Source: Xanthoparmelia taractica (lineage: Eukaryota > Ascomycota > Lecanoromycetes > Lecanorales > Parmeliaceae). From it: a DNA stretch of 55,945 nucleotides. A model generated the notes under the pieces. That model was not told the origin of the DNA. It was given only the letters and a program-made list of their open reading frames with translations, and made no database searches. Shown piece after piece: positions 21,282 through 34,393 of this stretch. The stretch spans positions 1 to 55,945 of the forward strand of contig MU853208.1 of the NCBI GenBank assembly GCA_033085395.1, in the 5' to 3' direction. The translations under genes were made by a program, and so were the position numbers. How positions within the stretch are numbered: the first letter of the stretch is position 1; each line of letters opens with the position of its first letter.

Positions 21282-24200
21282 TACTCTAGCTTCTTTTATA
21301 ATTTATCGTTAATAATATACTTAGAAAACAAGATAATATCTAATTATATATTCGTCTTTAATATTCCGCACTCGTAAGTAATTAGCTTTATAGACGTTAT
21401 AGTATCGAGATATATTCTAGAGCGTATATTCTCTTTATCCCGACTTATAATAAGAAGATAACTCGTAGTTTAGAAAATCGATCTTTTAAGCTTTATAAGA
21501 AACGCTCTACGACTATAATTATTATCTAATCGTAGATATTTTTTAAAATTATCTATAATATAGATAAAATCTCGACCGTAGTAGATAATAGAATTAAATA
21601 AGTCTTAGATATTAGTCGTAGAAGCTAAGAATTCTCCTTTAGTGTATATTTACTATTAGACTATTTTAAATATATTCTAACTACTCGATACTCGTTATAA
21701 AACCTAGGATCGAATTATTAAGAGCGGATTTTAATAAAGCTCGATATTATATAAGTAGAATAATTACGCTAGTAGATATCTATATATACTTTAAAGTTAT
21801 TAAATAAGTCTCGTATAGAGTACGGACTTCCTATACCCTACGGGCCCGTATATCTACAAGACCTTCGCTATATCGAACGAAAAGTCGGGCGATATCTAGC
21901 TTACGTATTTAAACTTAGCGAAGATTTATTTATAGGTATTTTTAAAACGTGTAGAGAGATATTTTTTATATATATTTATAATATTTATAGTATTAAGTTA
22001 AAGATAAAGTTTCTTCTTCGTCTCTACTAAATTAATTAAGTAAAGAATAAAACGCGTAGTTACGTGCGTCTTACCTTTAAGTCAATCAAGTAATTCTTAG
22101 ACGTCGCGTTAACTTTTACTTAACTAGATCGATTTCTCTTTTAAAAAACCTATTTTAAATTAGTACGAACGCTAAAAAGAAGTACGTAGTAAAATATCTC
22201 TTAGAGAGCTATTAAGCTTATTAAGTTCTCAAATAACATCGAAATTCAATAGTTTACTATTTTCTTTAAGCGGAATAATATCGTATAATTTTCCAACTAA
22301 GACTCTAAATACCTCGATTTATATTATAAATCTAGTCTTACTACTAAGACTTTATCTTAGCTTACTCGCTTTTAATACTAACGACCGAGATTTTTTCTCT
22401 TCTATAAAATAGTAATTCGTATAATTATCTAGATTAGTTATAAAAGTAGACTTACTATTAAGCGATAGGGCTTACAGATATAACGAAAAGCTATTTATCT
22501 CGGAAAATATTTTATAGATACTAGAAAGTATTCTCGTAATTATAGTAACTATCTCGTTACGATCGAGATTACGATAATATACTTCTTATAATCTTTTATT
22601 AGTAATTTCTACGACTTCTATCTATCTATATAAAAGAAATTTATTATTAGCGAACCGAGTAATAATATATCGAGATTCAAATTCAAATTTTCTATAGATA
22701 TCGACTCGATTAATGATATCTATATAGATATGTAGAAGACCGACTAGTCCCGTAATTCTAATAGTAAGTTCTATGATTTCTATAGTAACTAGAAATATTA
22801 AAGAGTATATAGAGTACTAAAGATATAATAGATAATCGTAAGCCCGAGAAGTATATAATAGATTTATTAGAGATATATAGAATTCTTTTAAGACGGAGAT
22901 AATATAGCCGAGTAATAAAATAAGACTATATATAACGTAATAGTATAGTAGTATATAGATTTATATAGAGCGCCCTAGATACGCTAAGTACGTTATAGTT
23001 TTATTCTCGCCTCTTCTTTTCTACGCCTCTTTATATCTAATACTTATAATAACTATAAGTAGCTCGATAATTAGATACGTTATCTCGTTACCGTCTTATA
23101 AGTAGAGTCGATCGTATATAATTTATAAAAGATAAGGGTTTTCTTAATTTAAGAGCTTATAAAGTCGTTTAAAGCTAAAAGATTTCGAATTAAAATAAGA
23201 TTAGACGTAATTTTCCCAGCGCTGCTCGCACCCTATAAGGTTAACTTTTTAGTTACCGTAGCTCTAGAACTATGCGTGCTAGGGGCGCAAACTATCTACT
23301 ACTACCAAAGGGGCCGTTATCGCAGACTCGATTCCTAGCTAATTCCAGATTAATTCTTTTTCTAGTAATATTATTTAAAAGCGTAAAGCTAATTCTATTG
23401 TCTTAGAGTCTGACTTAGTTATTATATAAAGCTATATATCTAAGGAATAAGAGTAAAGAAATTCTAGAGCTTTGAAGTTCTAGACTTAGCTCTATACTAA
23501 CGCTTTAAGAATACTATTTCGCGATACTAAAGTAAAAGCTCGCTTTATAATTACTAGAAGTTGTTATTGTCATTAAGCTTTATTTGTGTTTCTCTAGCTC
23601 TAAAGCCCGGTTCTTGTCACAGTGACACCAAGCCCCTCTACGAAGACCGCCTTGACTCAACACATGCTTAGAACACATAAAGCTTTGGGGACATAAGTTC
23701 TAGGAGAAAGAACTTTTTACTCGATATTTTATAGTTAAATTACATCGAAAAGAGCGGTAAACGAGAATACGCGAGTCTTCTTTATAATATCTTATATAAG
23801 AAGTTAATATTAGCGATAGTATAGTTCTATAGCGCGTAAACTAGAGATCTCCTTCTTCGAATACTACTCTAAGAATTTTCACGCTATTAAGCTTATCTCT
23901 ATAGAGTTTAGCGATAGCTAATTAGTATTTATGATTATACTTAATAAGTCCGGTCGTATCGATATAGAGATTAATAATCTAGAATATAGTAGATATTTTA
24001 AAGAGCTATTAGATAGCTAGATTAGAATATAAATAAAAATTAATTTCTTCTACTTAATTAATACTATAAGAATAATTATAGAGGCTAGGCTTAGCGTTAT
24101 CTAGCGTATAATTATATAAGCGTCGAAGAAGTAATAGCGAAGCAAAATAAAAGTAAGCTTGAGATTCAATTAAGACCGTAAAGATAAGATATTAGTTAAC

Positions 24201-25270
24201 GATTTTAAAAGAGTCGCGATTAGAGATAATTGTAGTAATAGATATATATAAGGCGATTATGACAAAGATTAAGATATATAAATGGGAATATAGTTAAAGC
24301 TCCTTGTGATGACTTAGTAATATAAGTTTAGATAGCTATACTAAGGTGCTATAAGTAACAGTAGATCTATTCTACGTTCTCCGGATCTTTTAGCCTACTA
24401 TATACACTCTATTCCTCGAATAGAACTTCGAAAGTAGTAATCTTTATATAATAGCTTTTCGAAACACTAAAGCCCTAACTTACCACTTTATTTCTCAATA
24501 CTATCATCGTAGCTAGTTTATCTTCAAGAATTGAATCTCTTTAATCGTGTTTCCCAACGATATTCCACCAAGGAGCTAAAGCCTTAATATTCTCTCTACT
24601 TATAAGCTTCAAGCACGTTATAAATAACTCGGCTCGGATAAAAGATTAGCACTATTTCGATAATAGCCTAGCGATACGAAAGTTATAGTTAGCTCGTATT
24701 AATTAAAAGTGATACCTTCGAACTCGAATAGTTGTTTTCGTCACGAATCTAATAGACTTGCCAGTCTTTCTCAATAGTGATAATATTCTACTCACGTTCT
24801 TCGATTACAATTAATAATTTTAAGAGAGTAGAGAAGATATAATAACATTGAGTATATCGAATAGTTCACGCGTGAACTTGTAACCGACTACTCTTCTCGA
24901 AGTAGTGTTGTTTAGCGGTGTACCCCCTCCTATTCTCTCGCTGTCGGTAATATTATACTCTATAATCTTCATGTGCATTATGAATTTTAATTAGCGCAAT
25001 ATCTATATAACGAAGTTACGCTAGCTAATATACCTTTCTCATTTAGTTCGGTTTTCTTTCGATAAATTGCTGCGTTTTTTGCTTTTACTGCGTAGAGTAT
25101 ATAATAAAGTTGCTGTCTTAATTTACTAAAGATAGAATATAGAAGTAGATTGCTAATAGAGTCCAGCTAATTAGACGAAGGTATCTTTGCCTTACGCGCA
25201 AATTATATAGAGACCTTTAATACTTACTCTTCGAAGTTAATTCTAGCTCCTCCAGCTCTTCTAATTTTAG
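21282..25270. other. 4-kb RIP-mutated region with scattered less-mutated islands
   Basis: No recognisable domain on either strand. Islands that keep CA and TG: about 23210-23345 (CCCAGCGCTGCTCGCACCC), 23575-23700, 24290-24620 and 24870-24990 (TTCACGCGTGAAC, a palindrome at about 24865). These may be remnants of single-copy DNA between old insertions. Readable runs in the mutated parts show no catalytic signature. Confidence 0.45.
23575..23685. repeat. Small palindromic island, possible MITE
   Basis: The outer arms AAGCTTTATTTGTGTT (23575-23590) and AACACATAAAGCTT (23672-23685) are inverted repeats with small differences. In the middle is the perfect palindrome-like GTCACAGTGAC (23617-23627). 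The block is GC-rich and almost free of RIP, while both sides are mutated. About 111 bp, no coding capacity. Confidence 0.4.
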
Positions 25271-25494
25271 TCGCTATAGTGAAACTATATATTAGTGTGT
25301 CTCACGATAGAAGCGATATTGTATATATTAAATACATGCGATATGTAGATAACTTAGGCGATAGCCGATGTATTAGATATATCTAATGCGAGATAAAGAA
25401 GACTTATACTCAGTAGAAGTCTATTTATGTGATTTCCCTATTAATATTTAACTCCTTATTCGAATTCTTCTTATTTAGAGTCATAGAGTTCTTA
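25271..25494 (+). repeat. A1 repeat of YR element copy 2
   Basis: Left terminus. Contains GCGATATGTAGATAACTTAG and GATGTATTAGATATATCTAA, repeated in A2 at 29599-29822 with transitions only in most places. Confidence 0.75.
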
Positions 25495-25649
25495 TATACT
25501 ATAGTCTATATAGAAGTTAGTCTTATTACTAGTCTTGATGTTACATTTATATCTTTTATCTTCTTATTTTTATCGATATTTATTATACTCTTTCTTATAC
25601 TCTTCTTTATTATTATTATCTTTCGTTATAGTTATTATTACTAGAAAGT

Positions 25650-28600
25650 TTAATTAGACGTAATAATAGTCTTTTCGATCTAAGAATATAATAAGAGCAT
25701 TTAAACGAGTTAAAGTATCTCGTCGCTAATCGACTACTATTTTCTTATTACGTCGTAATAGCTCTAAGGAGAATAAGACGTCTAGAACACTTAATTCTAG
25801 TATTATCGAAGAAACGCCGCTATCACGCGAACGTAGCGATCGTAATATTATTATCGAGTTATAGATCGCGCTACTGAAGACGTAGGGTAGTTACGTCTTT
25901 CTCTCTCGCGATGTTTATCAAGTTGAAAAGTCTTATCGTTATTATTGTTATCGTCGCCGTTATTTATATACGTTTAATTCTAAATTAGAGTTAAAGAAGA
26001 AGAAATAAAAGATAATTTTTTTTTAAGAATCTTAGATATTAGATAAGAGACTCTTTATTAGTATTACGAAGTATTTTCGAAGTGTGGAGATTAAATACTT
26101 TAAATTTATCTTTGAAATATTTAAGATTAAAGATCTTGTTAAATTAACTACGATCTACTTTAATTCGAATTCTATGAATATTTATAAGATAAATAGTATA
26201 ATAAGACTTCTTATCTACTAAGACGAGTATTCTTTCGCTATTTATTAGTTCGTCGCATTAGAAATAAGGGATTAGCTTCTTTTAGCCCTTACTAAGTATA
26301 GAATTCGTCTTTAAAGAATATCGATAATCTATAAGTTTAACTCGATATTATAGTATTATTAGAGTTTTATTACGACGCGCCTTTAGAGTGATTAGAATAA
26401 TCCCGTAGAATAACTAATTAATAATTAGAGTTATTTAAATCTTTTTATACGTAAGTGACTCTCGACTAACGCGCAGAGATTATATTCTAATAAGTCGATA
26501 CCTTATAAGTTTATTTTCGTAGAGACGAAGAGTATTTATTAGAATTTCAATAAAAATAACTATTTTCGTTATCAATATAAATATAGTTATATCTATAATT
26601 TATATTAGCTGAAATATTTCGTCTTAACGTATTCGAAGACTTAGAACTTAGCTACTAATAACGCAAATTATTAATTATTGAGTAATCGAGTTTCGAAGAT
26701 CGATTGACTCTTAGAAAACTCGTAGATGCCTTGATTACTATAATATATATCTAAGGGTTTCTTATATTAGCTATTCGATGAGTTAGATTCTAATCTACTC
26801 TATTTAATTTCACTATATATAGATAAGTAATTACGATAATTAAAGAATTATTCTAATATTATATTTATTGAGATTATTTCGACTATTATTTAAAAGAGCG
26901 CTAAGATAGAATTCGAAAATCTTATTTCACTTTATTGAAATTATAATTATTAATCTACTCTCGTAGTATTTAATATATTAACTTCGAATCTTTAAAAATA
27001 GCTTTAATAGAATTATCTAATCGAGGTCGATCTTTAGAACGCGTCTTATTACGTCTATTCGTCGCTAGAACTAATATCGAAGCATAATAGCGACTAAAGG
27101 CGAATTTACGATCTTTTCTTCTCTCTTAACTAGGCGATTAATAACGATATTATAGCGAAATAGAGTACTTTAAAATATACTATATACGATAACGTAGTTA
27201 TCGCAGTGCTATAATAGAACTTAAGAGCTTAGTTCGTTAAACGAGATCTAAAAGACGTCTTTCGATATATATTAATAGTAATATTAGATTAGTAATTATT
27301 GAAATTTTACTATAATAGACACTATTAAATAAAATAATATCTATTATTTAAATTACGAACGTTATCGTTTCTATTCGATCTCTTCGCGAAGATTATTATC
27401 TAAATTATAATTATCGTATTATTCTAAAAGATAATACTTTACTATCTAGATGATTTCTTCGCGATTTTATCGTTATATACGAACGTAGCTAAGTACGCGA
27501 CTTAATTTGATCTAATATACGACGATTTAAAAGTTTAAATTAATTACACGAAAGACGTTATAGATACTATTATCGAATTTCTAGAAATTAAATTTAATAG
27601 TATTCTTATATAGGCGAGATTTTCTTTAGATAAGTTAATAAGAACGAGAATTATAGTTAAAACTCTTCTAAATAGATTAATAATTTCTCGTAAAGAGCTC
27701 GAGTTAGCGATGAAATTTTTGACGTTTATTATTAAAATCGTAATCTCGAGAAGAGTCTTTCTCCGACGACTTTTTAACGCTATTCGTAGATCGACTATAA
27801 TTATATATATTATATATTATATAAAGACTAATTTATAATAATAAAATATTTTTCTTAGCGATTAAAACGATCTTAGCTTAATTAGTTACATCGATAGTCG
27901 AGAAATATAATATATTTAAACTAACGTCTTCGAGAAAATTAATATAAGAAACTATATTTTATAATAATCTAAGAATTTTATAACGATTTAATTAAAGAAT
28001 ATTTTTAATATTAAATTAATAATTTATTATCGTTTTAAGAATATTTAGTTTAAAGAGATAAAGATAATCTATTACGCGATAGATCGATAATTAAATCGTA
28101 TACGAGAATTTTAATTAATTCTTTATTATAATAATAACGTCTACGTTAACGATCTAAAGAAGTTTATTATAAAGGAACCTACTATAATACTATTACAAGA
28201 TATCACTATACTCGCTATCGTATATAATATTATTCTAATTTCTATCTAAATTTTAATAAAGACTAATTAACTAATAGATAATCTTTCGCGTATACGATTT
28301 AGAAAGATCGCTAATAAATATTTATAGTTAAGAGATCTCGCTATCGCTTCGTAGAGCTAAGACGAAATTTATTAAAATCTTAATATAATTAGATCTCGCT
28401 ATCGCGAGAGACGATACATCTTCTCTAATAAGAATTATTTATTAAAACGCGAAAAATCTATAAGATGGCAACGCGCTTATATATCTTCTATTACGCTCTC
28501 GCGAATATATCGCTATTATTTTTAGCGATCTTATATGTTCTTATAGGTTAAATAGCTAGTCTAAATAAGGATTATCTTAAGATAAAGTCTATAAAGACGT

Positions 28601-29430
28601 ATCTTACGAGCCTTAGATCCACGCATATCGATATAAAATATAATAATCTCTCGATCTTTTATTATTCTTAGTTGCAACGTATTATCGTAGATAATTATTA
28701 TCTTCGCGGCGAAGCTAATATTAGAGAAAGAAAGCTTATTATAAGGAATTTATTACTATAAATTCTATTATATCTCGATTAAATAACGAAGACCAAGACA
28801 ACGATATATATAATCTTTTATCTCGCCTTCGTCGCATTTCTACGAATAGACGAATTTATTTATATCGCACGTAATCTCTAGTAGAAGAACTTCGCAAAAT
28901 AGAGTCTTACTCGCCGCTCTATAAGACTATACAAAGATTATCTGAATCTAACGCTATTAGTATTTAAGACGAATTCTTTTCGTTAAGAAATTATTCTTAT
29001 TATCGTTGTATTAGACGATAACGTATACGTAATTAGAGTATTATAATATCTCTTTTAATAAGAAGTATTATAAAATTTCTCGCTTTTTTAATCGAAAGAA
29101 GATTTCTTTATTAAAGAGACTATAACGATATAATTATAATTAATACTAAGATTACTAGGTGTCGAGAGTTATTACGTAGAATATTTCTTTCGTAGAGAAA
29201 TTATTATCTCGATACGCGACGCGAATTTTAATAGTAATAAGATTTAGCTATTAAGACGATAAAAGTCCGATTTCTATCGTCTCTATATTATCACGCACCT
29301 CGCTCATATACTTATTATCTCACGTTTATATTAGCGTTCGCGCTAATGCTAATAATACTCGCTCGTAAACGAGATTATTAGAAATTCACTTCGAAGACTT
29401 CGTTATCTTTTATAAATATTTTGAGTCTCT
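25650..29430 (+). pseudogene. Reverse transcriptase-RNase H-tyrosine recombinase polyprotein, RIP-degraded
   Basis: The RT core reads YYLDDFFAIL at 27440-27469. It is followed in the same frame by FDLIYDDLKV, TKDVIDTIIEFLEIKFNSIL, ARFSLDKLIRTRIIVKTLL, then SRKELELAMKFLTFIIK and SRRVFLRRLFNAIRR. This is the DIRS/Ngaro pattern in which the LDD box, the LG.ELD strand and the FA.KV..GR.FLRRL segment follow in order. At 29161-29300 another frame reads EYFFRREIIISIRDANF, LLRR.KSDFYRLYIITH, the recombinase C-terminus with FRRG and GRWKSD boxes partly mutated. RNase H is expected between them but I could not confirm it. The gag-like part upstream is not recognisable. Inactive. Confidence 0.8.
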
Positions 29431-29433
29431 TTA

Positions 29434-29598
29434 AGAGTTTTCTAGCGCTAGAAAATCTTTCGAAAACTTTTATTATATATTTACTATTTTAAAAGACTAC
29501 TATTTTAATACGAAAGTGTCTAAGTATCTATTTATAATATTCACTTATATTCTAATTCGTTAATTGCGTATAGCTTTATTTCTAAATAAGAACACTAA
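29434..29598 (+). repeat. B1 repeat of YR element copy 2
   Basis: 165 bp ending AATAAGAACACTAA, directly joined to A2. It is more mutated than B2 (29886-30050), with changes of the C/T and G/A type. Confidence 0.75.
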
Positions 29599-30050
29599 TC
29601 GCTATAGTAAGACTATATATTAATGTGTCTCACGATAGTAGCGATATTACATATATTAGATATATGCGATATGTAGATAACTTAGACGATAGTCGATATA
29701 TTAGATATATCTAATACGAGATAAAGAAGACTTATACTTAGTAGAAGTCTATTTATATAATTTCCTTATTAATATTTAACTTTTTATTCGAATTCTTCTT
29801 ATTTAGAGCTATAGAGTTCTTACTTATTTACTCACTTTTATATATAGCTTTATATCTTTATTTTAAATTATATCGCGAAGATATAAGAGTTTCCTAGCGC
29901 TAAGGGGCCTTCCGAGAACTTCTATTACGTATTTGCTACTCTAAATAACTGCTACCCTGGTGCGGGAGTGCCTAAGTATCTATCTACGATATTCACTTGT
30001 GCTCTAATTCGTTGGTTACCTATAGCTTTATTTCTAAGTGAGAATACTAA
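29599..30050 (+). repeat. A2-spacer-B2 end of YR element copy 2
   Basis: A2 (to about 29822), a short unique spacer, and B2 (29886-30050). B2 is little mutated (GGTGCGGGAGTGCCTAAG, TCGTTGGTTACC) while A2 is heavily mutated, so the RIP border runs inside this unit. A 63-residue open frame over B2 (29968-30159) looks like an accident of the lack of mutation. Confidence 0.7.
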
Positions 30051-31498
30051 TTCCTTAACTACTTTCCTAGGTATTCTATTTCTAGCCTCTCTTCTTCTTA
30101 GTTCTTCTTTACCTCAGAATTTATATAAGACTCTAGAACTTATTCTAGACAAGGTTTAATTACTGCGAACGCCGTTCTAAGAACCCTTACTCCCGTATAA
30201 CTTAGATTCCTACCTACTAATCCGCGTTCTCGAGCTCTTTTATATATGTGCTTTTCATAGAATCTTCTAATTAAAGCTTTAATAAAAATTGCCCCAAGAG
30301 TCTCCAGCACGTGCTATGGTGCTTCAAGAGATTATATCGAATATCTATATTGAGAATTAATTAATCTGCAAGTTATAAATTTTATATAAATCTATCTTAT
30401 AGCCTTAGATATGACTCACCTAATATAATCGTAAGCCAGTCGAATAACTTATTTTATATTCGTTTTATCGAATATTATCTTAACTTCATTTTTGACGTAT
30501 CTTCTAGTATCTAATTCTAGATAATTCTATATTATATTCGGTCTCGCCTAAGATAGATTTATCGTTAACTTCGTCTTTTTTGATCACTCTTTAGAGAATA
30601 TCTTAAAAAGTGGGGTATATCTATAGAATAATAACCAGCACTAAATAGCGTAATATTATTATCGATTGATTATTATTAAAGTTATTATTATTAAAATAGA
30701 CTATACTTAGCTAATAGACTCTTCTATTACCTCGATACATTTTCCTACCCCTAATTCAATTCTTCTTAACCTACGCTAATATAACTTCTATATAATAAAT
30801 ATTCCTTTCAATAAGCGATAGAAGAGATATCGTATAGCAAAAAGCCAGTCTTAATATTCTCGTCTATATCTTTATTTATAATAACTAAAGATAAGTATTA
30901 ATAGAAGTTTCGAGATATAGAGACTACTTATAGTTGTGCCAAGCGATCGTTAATCCGTACGAGTAATTGAGAATATATTTTAATAATAGAAGTTTATAAG
31001 TAGATGTTAAGGGACTACAGAAAGAAATTGAGCTTATTAATATATTATAATCGATTACGTTTTCTTCGACAAGAATAGTATAAGATTAAACTCAGAAAGG
31101 GCGATAATAGGCGTAATATAGTGAATATACGATTTAAAATAAGGTCTCGAAAGGTTTTTCGCTCCTAGAGAATATAAGTTACTGCGATTATTATTTTTCT
31201 AAATTATAGCTTTAGCTTAGTAATCCTCTAAGAAAGTATTCTAGATTCTCTTCGTTCTACGTTTACTCTAACTAAGAGTCTAATCTTGAAAGTAAGTTCT
31301 CTCCCTACAATAATAATCTTAAAAATATCGAGTCTCTTTACTTCTATAGAGGGAAAGAGAAAGAAGATATCTTATTTCATAGCAAGGCTATAGCAAAATA
31401 CTATAGCGCTATATACGATGCCTAGCGCGAAAGCTCTAGTTAGCACAAAGCTATATGCTTCGCGAAGAGTAGGTAAGATATCTGGCGTTAAGACGATC
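30051..31498. other. Mixed RIP and less-mutated DNA, no recognised gene
   Basis: 30051-30340 is fairly normal in composition (CCCCAAGAGTCTCCAGCACG, GTGCTATGGTGCTTC); the remainder is TA-rich with occasional CA. Near 31380-31420 there are repeated CTATAGC words. No conserved protein motif is seen. Confidence 0.4.
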
Positions 31499-31640
31499 TA
31501 TTACGAACGAATGGACGTATTGTGAAATTGACTGCTTTTATTGACTGAATATGCTACGAAGGCTCTGAAAACTCTTCTTCGAAGCAACATTGATCCACAT
31601 CGGGCTTGGTATTCGAAGAGCACATACCAAAACCGTGACA
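31499..31640 (-). repeat. Solo LTR, 142 bp
   Basis: On the plus strand it runs from TATTACGAACGAATGGACG to AAAACCGTGACA. It aligns over its whole length with both LTRs of the element at 35736-36706; the initial TG has become TA. No internal region is attached. The flanks CGATC and CGGCC could be a 5-bp target duplication altered by two RIP-type transitions. Likely formed by LTR-LTR recombination. Confidence 0.75.
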
Positions 31641-33240
31641 CGGCCTTTAACTCTATAGCACCTACTCGGACGATTTGAGCTACGTCTATTCCCGGCGAGT
31701 TATACGCGTCGAGTAAATATAGTCGCGAATATTATTTAGTCTATACTAGTTCACAGTGCCGGATTAAGACTATTATAGAAGCTAATAACCGTACTTCTCA
31801 TAACTAATTAGTCTATAGGTAAATATATTATACTATAGTAAAAGAGAGCGGGTTATATATCTCTACTCTAAAACTAGCGAAAAGCTAATAGTCTACTAAG
31901 ACACTTTAAAAGCTATCGATTTTAATAGTAGATAGTAGATCTATACGATCTCGAGCGAAAGATAAAATTAATCTTTCGAGACTATAATACTCCGCGTTAA
32001 GCTCTTCGCGCTTTAATATATAAAAGTTATATTAACGCTTAACTTAAAAGATAAAGATTTAGATTAGCTAAGATATAGAAATATTTTATCTTTTAGAGAT
32101 ATAGTCTAGATTTATTCGCGAGCTAATAGTCTAACTTTCTAATCTAGACAATACTAAGCGCTATTATCGCTATCACGTTATATTAGATTAACGTCTAAAA
32201 TCTATATAAGCTAAAGTCGACGAGACTATTTAATCAGCGTAGATTAATTACTAGCTATGCATTAGCAGGGATAGCGAAAGGAATCTCGATTAGAATATAA
32301 GGCACTTATTCAATCGCCTATAGCTCGCCGTAGGAGTATGTGTATGTGAAGCAGACTAGGAGGCGAGCTAGAATGCTAGCTAAAGCGTAGTATAGTAGCG
32401 GCGAAATCTAAGAATGGCAAGAGAGAAATAAATAAGAAGATAGATAGTCGAGAGAGCGTAGAAAGAGAACTATTAAGAACGATTTCTAGGAATAGTATTC
32501 TAGTAAAGATAATAAAGTTAGAAGCACGAAAGATAGAAGATTATAGAAGAAAGCTTTTCGATAGAGATTAATAGCGTTAGGGCTTAAGGTAATCGTCGTA
32601 GCTAAGTAAATCTAGAATATAAATTTAAGTAAATAGTCTCGAGACGGAAATAAAGTAGTCGATAGTTTTATAAATTATACGAGTAAGAAGAGAAAGAGAA
32701 AGAAAGAAGAGAGTAGAAAGATAATAAATTAAAACTAATAAAGAGAGAGTATTAAGAAAGATAAAAAGAATAATTAAAAAGAATTTAAATTAATATTAGA
32801 TTTCTTTACTATTATCGTCGCTTTTCTTAGTAGATAGACTCTCGAAAGCTAGCTCTAGAAGTCTATAACTTAAGTTATTAGTATAACTACTATAGATATA
32901 TTAAGTACTTAACTAATTAATTACCTGCGTGAAAGAGAAAAGTAATAGTTTCTAAAAAGTGAGAATTAGGCGATAGATAGTAGCTTATCTATACGAGAAG
33001 CGTATTTATCTAGAATTACCCTTAGTAGTAAAGTCTAGATAGTAGAAAATAACGAGAGTAGCTTAAGCCGAGATCGAGGAAGTTATCTTAGACTCCTATC
33101 TGCTACGTCTCTATACTACTTTATAGTACTCTCTCTTACTTTCTCTTACTCTCTCGTTACTCCCCTATACTTTCTCGCTACTTTCTCTAAAGCGACCCTA
33201 CTTCCTTTCTCGTCTCGAAACGGCAATCTAAAATTCTAAG
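31641..33240. other. RIP-mutated DNA grading into a less-mutated island
   Basis: No gene recognised. A less-mutated patch lies at about 32240-32420 (TTAGCAGGGATAGCGAAAGG, GTATGTGTATGTGAAGCAG). The part 32400-32790 is purine-rich (GAGAAAGAGAAAGAAAG). At 33110-33190 it switches to pyrimidine-rich CTCTCTTACTTTCTCTTA-like repeats. Confidence 0.4.
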
Positions 33241-33274
33241 TTCGAGGAAGATATATATATATATCTTTCCCGAA
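33241..33274. other. Hairpin with (AT)n stem
   Basis: TTCGAGGAAGATATAT and its near-complement ATATATCTTTCCCGAA fold back over an AT run. This marks the border from mutated to GC-rich DNA. Confidence 0.4.
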
Positions 33275-34390
33275 CCCAGGTCAACTCGTAACCCAGAGCT
33301 GACTCAGCCGTCGCCGCTTTGCTTCTGCGCTAACGATCGTTTCGTTTATCGGCTTCCCCACTGCTCTCTTCTGCTCCCTCGCTGCTCTTCCCTGCTCTCT
33401 CGCTACTCTCGTATCCTCCCTCGATGCTCTCTCGTGCTCCCCCTTAGCTACTTCCCCCCCCGGAGCTGCTTGCTATCGTCACTACGTCCGTGCAAGTTTA
33501 AACGACAAGCGTTCTTCAGCGCGAGTTGATCCCCGTCACGAAAGAGCCAGTTATAACTCGATCGACTACCTACTATATCATATTCTACCCTTTCCCTCTC
33601 GCCCTTTCCCTTTATTTCCACTAGTCTACGGCGACTTGTTAGTATATAAAATGTATCGTTATCTACGTTTCTAGCTTCTATATACTCTATCTCTTAGTGA
33701 TTAAGGTATTCTTCTCTTACTATAATTCTCGTTTCAACTTTAACTATAATAACGAAGAGAAAGAGAACTGCGATCTAATTCTTTAATAATACGGAAACGA
33801 ATAGTCTAGAGTTCTTGATTAAGGCTAATATTAATAGCGATAAGGTATTCAAGTATCTCGAATCTGGAACTGAAATTAACTTAATCGTATATTGATTCTC
33901 TGAGATAAGTGAGTCTTGATGTCTTTCCTCACCGCTACGAAACATGATATAGCCTATGCTAACTAGCTCTTATCTCGCTAGCCTAGGTACAATATAAGAA
34001 ACCCTAGTGTCAGCCCTCACGATATAAAAACCGCAAAGCACTTTATAGAGAGTGTCGTACGCGGCTACAGTGCTGGCAAGAAGAAACCATCTATGTATAC
34101 TATACTTTAGAAGTGAATAGACTTTGGTGCCGGTTGGAAGCGGCGACCCGGTAACGATAAGATCCCTCCTTAGGTGTCGGAGTCTATTTATTTTATTCGT
34201 ACCTAAGGCTTTAATCTACTCTCTCTTCACCTAATAATCTTGTTAGTATATACAAATCGAGTTATGAAAGATGTTCAACCTTACAGCGACTCGACGAACT
34301 CGGCACTTCATGATAGTGAACCACTTCGTTATCGTAATCAAGCACATATAAAAGATATATTAGTATCAATACAGACATAAAAGAATCCTC
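33275..34390 (+). other. Little-mutated island, possible LTR/promoter remnant
   Basis: Composition is nearly normal at 33275-33560, including a pyrimidine-rich degenerate repeat of CTGCTCTCTCG type (33360-33450). A TATA-like TATATAAA lies at 33643. At 34125 TGGTGCCGGTTGG begins with the TGG expected of a tRNA primer-binding site; its complement ends in CCA. This hints that 33.3-34.1 kb could be an LTR and leader, but I see no matching second LTR. An inverted pair CCTTAGGT/ACCTAAGG lies near 34170-34207. No coding exon could be established here; it may contain the eroded 5' part of the following gene. Confidence 0.35.
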
Positions 34391-34393
34391 GTA

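Larger units (their letters stand above)
25271..30050 (+). mobile_element. DIRS/Ngaro-like tyrosine-recombinase retrotransposon, copy 2 (second subfamily)
   Basis: Order on the plus strand: A1 (25271-25494), internal region, B1 (29434-29598), then A2 and B2 (29599-30050). A1 and A2 share TCGCTATAGT(G/A)A then ACTATATATTA and GTGTGTCTCACGAT-type text through TTATTTAGAG. B1 and B2 share GAGTTT(T/C)CTAGCGCTA to AGAA(C/T)ACTAA. The layout is the same as copies 1 and 3, but the repeat sequences belong to a different subfamily. The internal region holds RT and recombinase motifs. All domains are RIP-broken. Confidence 0.8.

Noticed and set aside
25429..25644. 71-residue hydrophobic open frame
   Set aside because: It covers the A1 repeat and the start of the YR element; composition is a by-product of T-rich RIP-mutated DNA.
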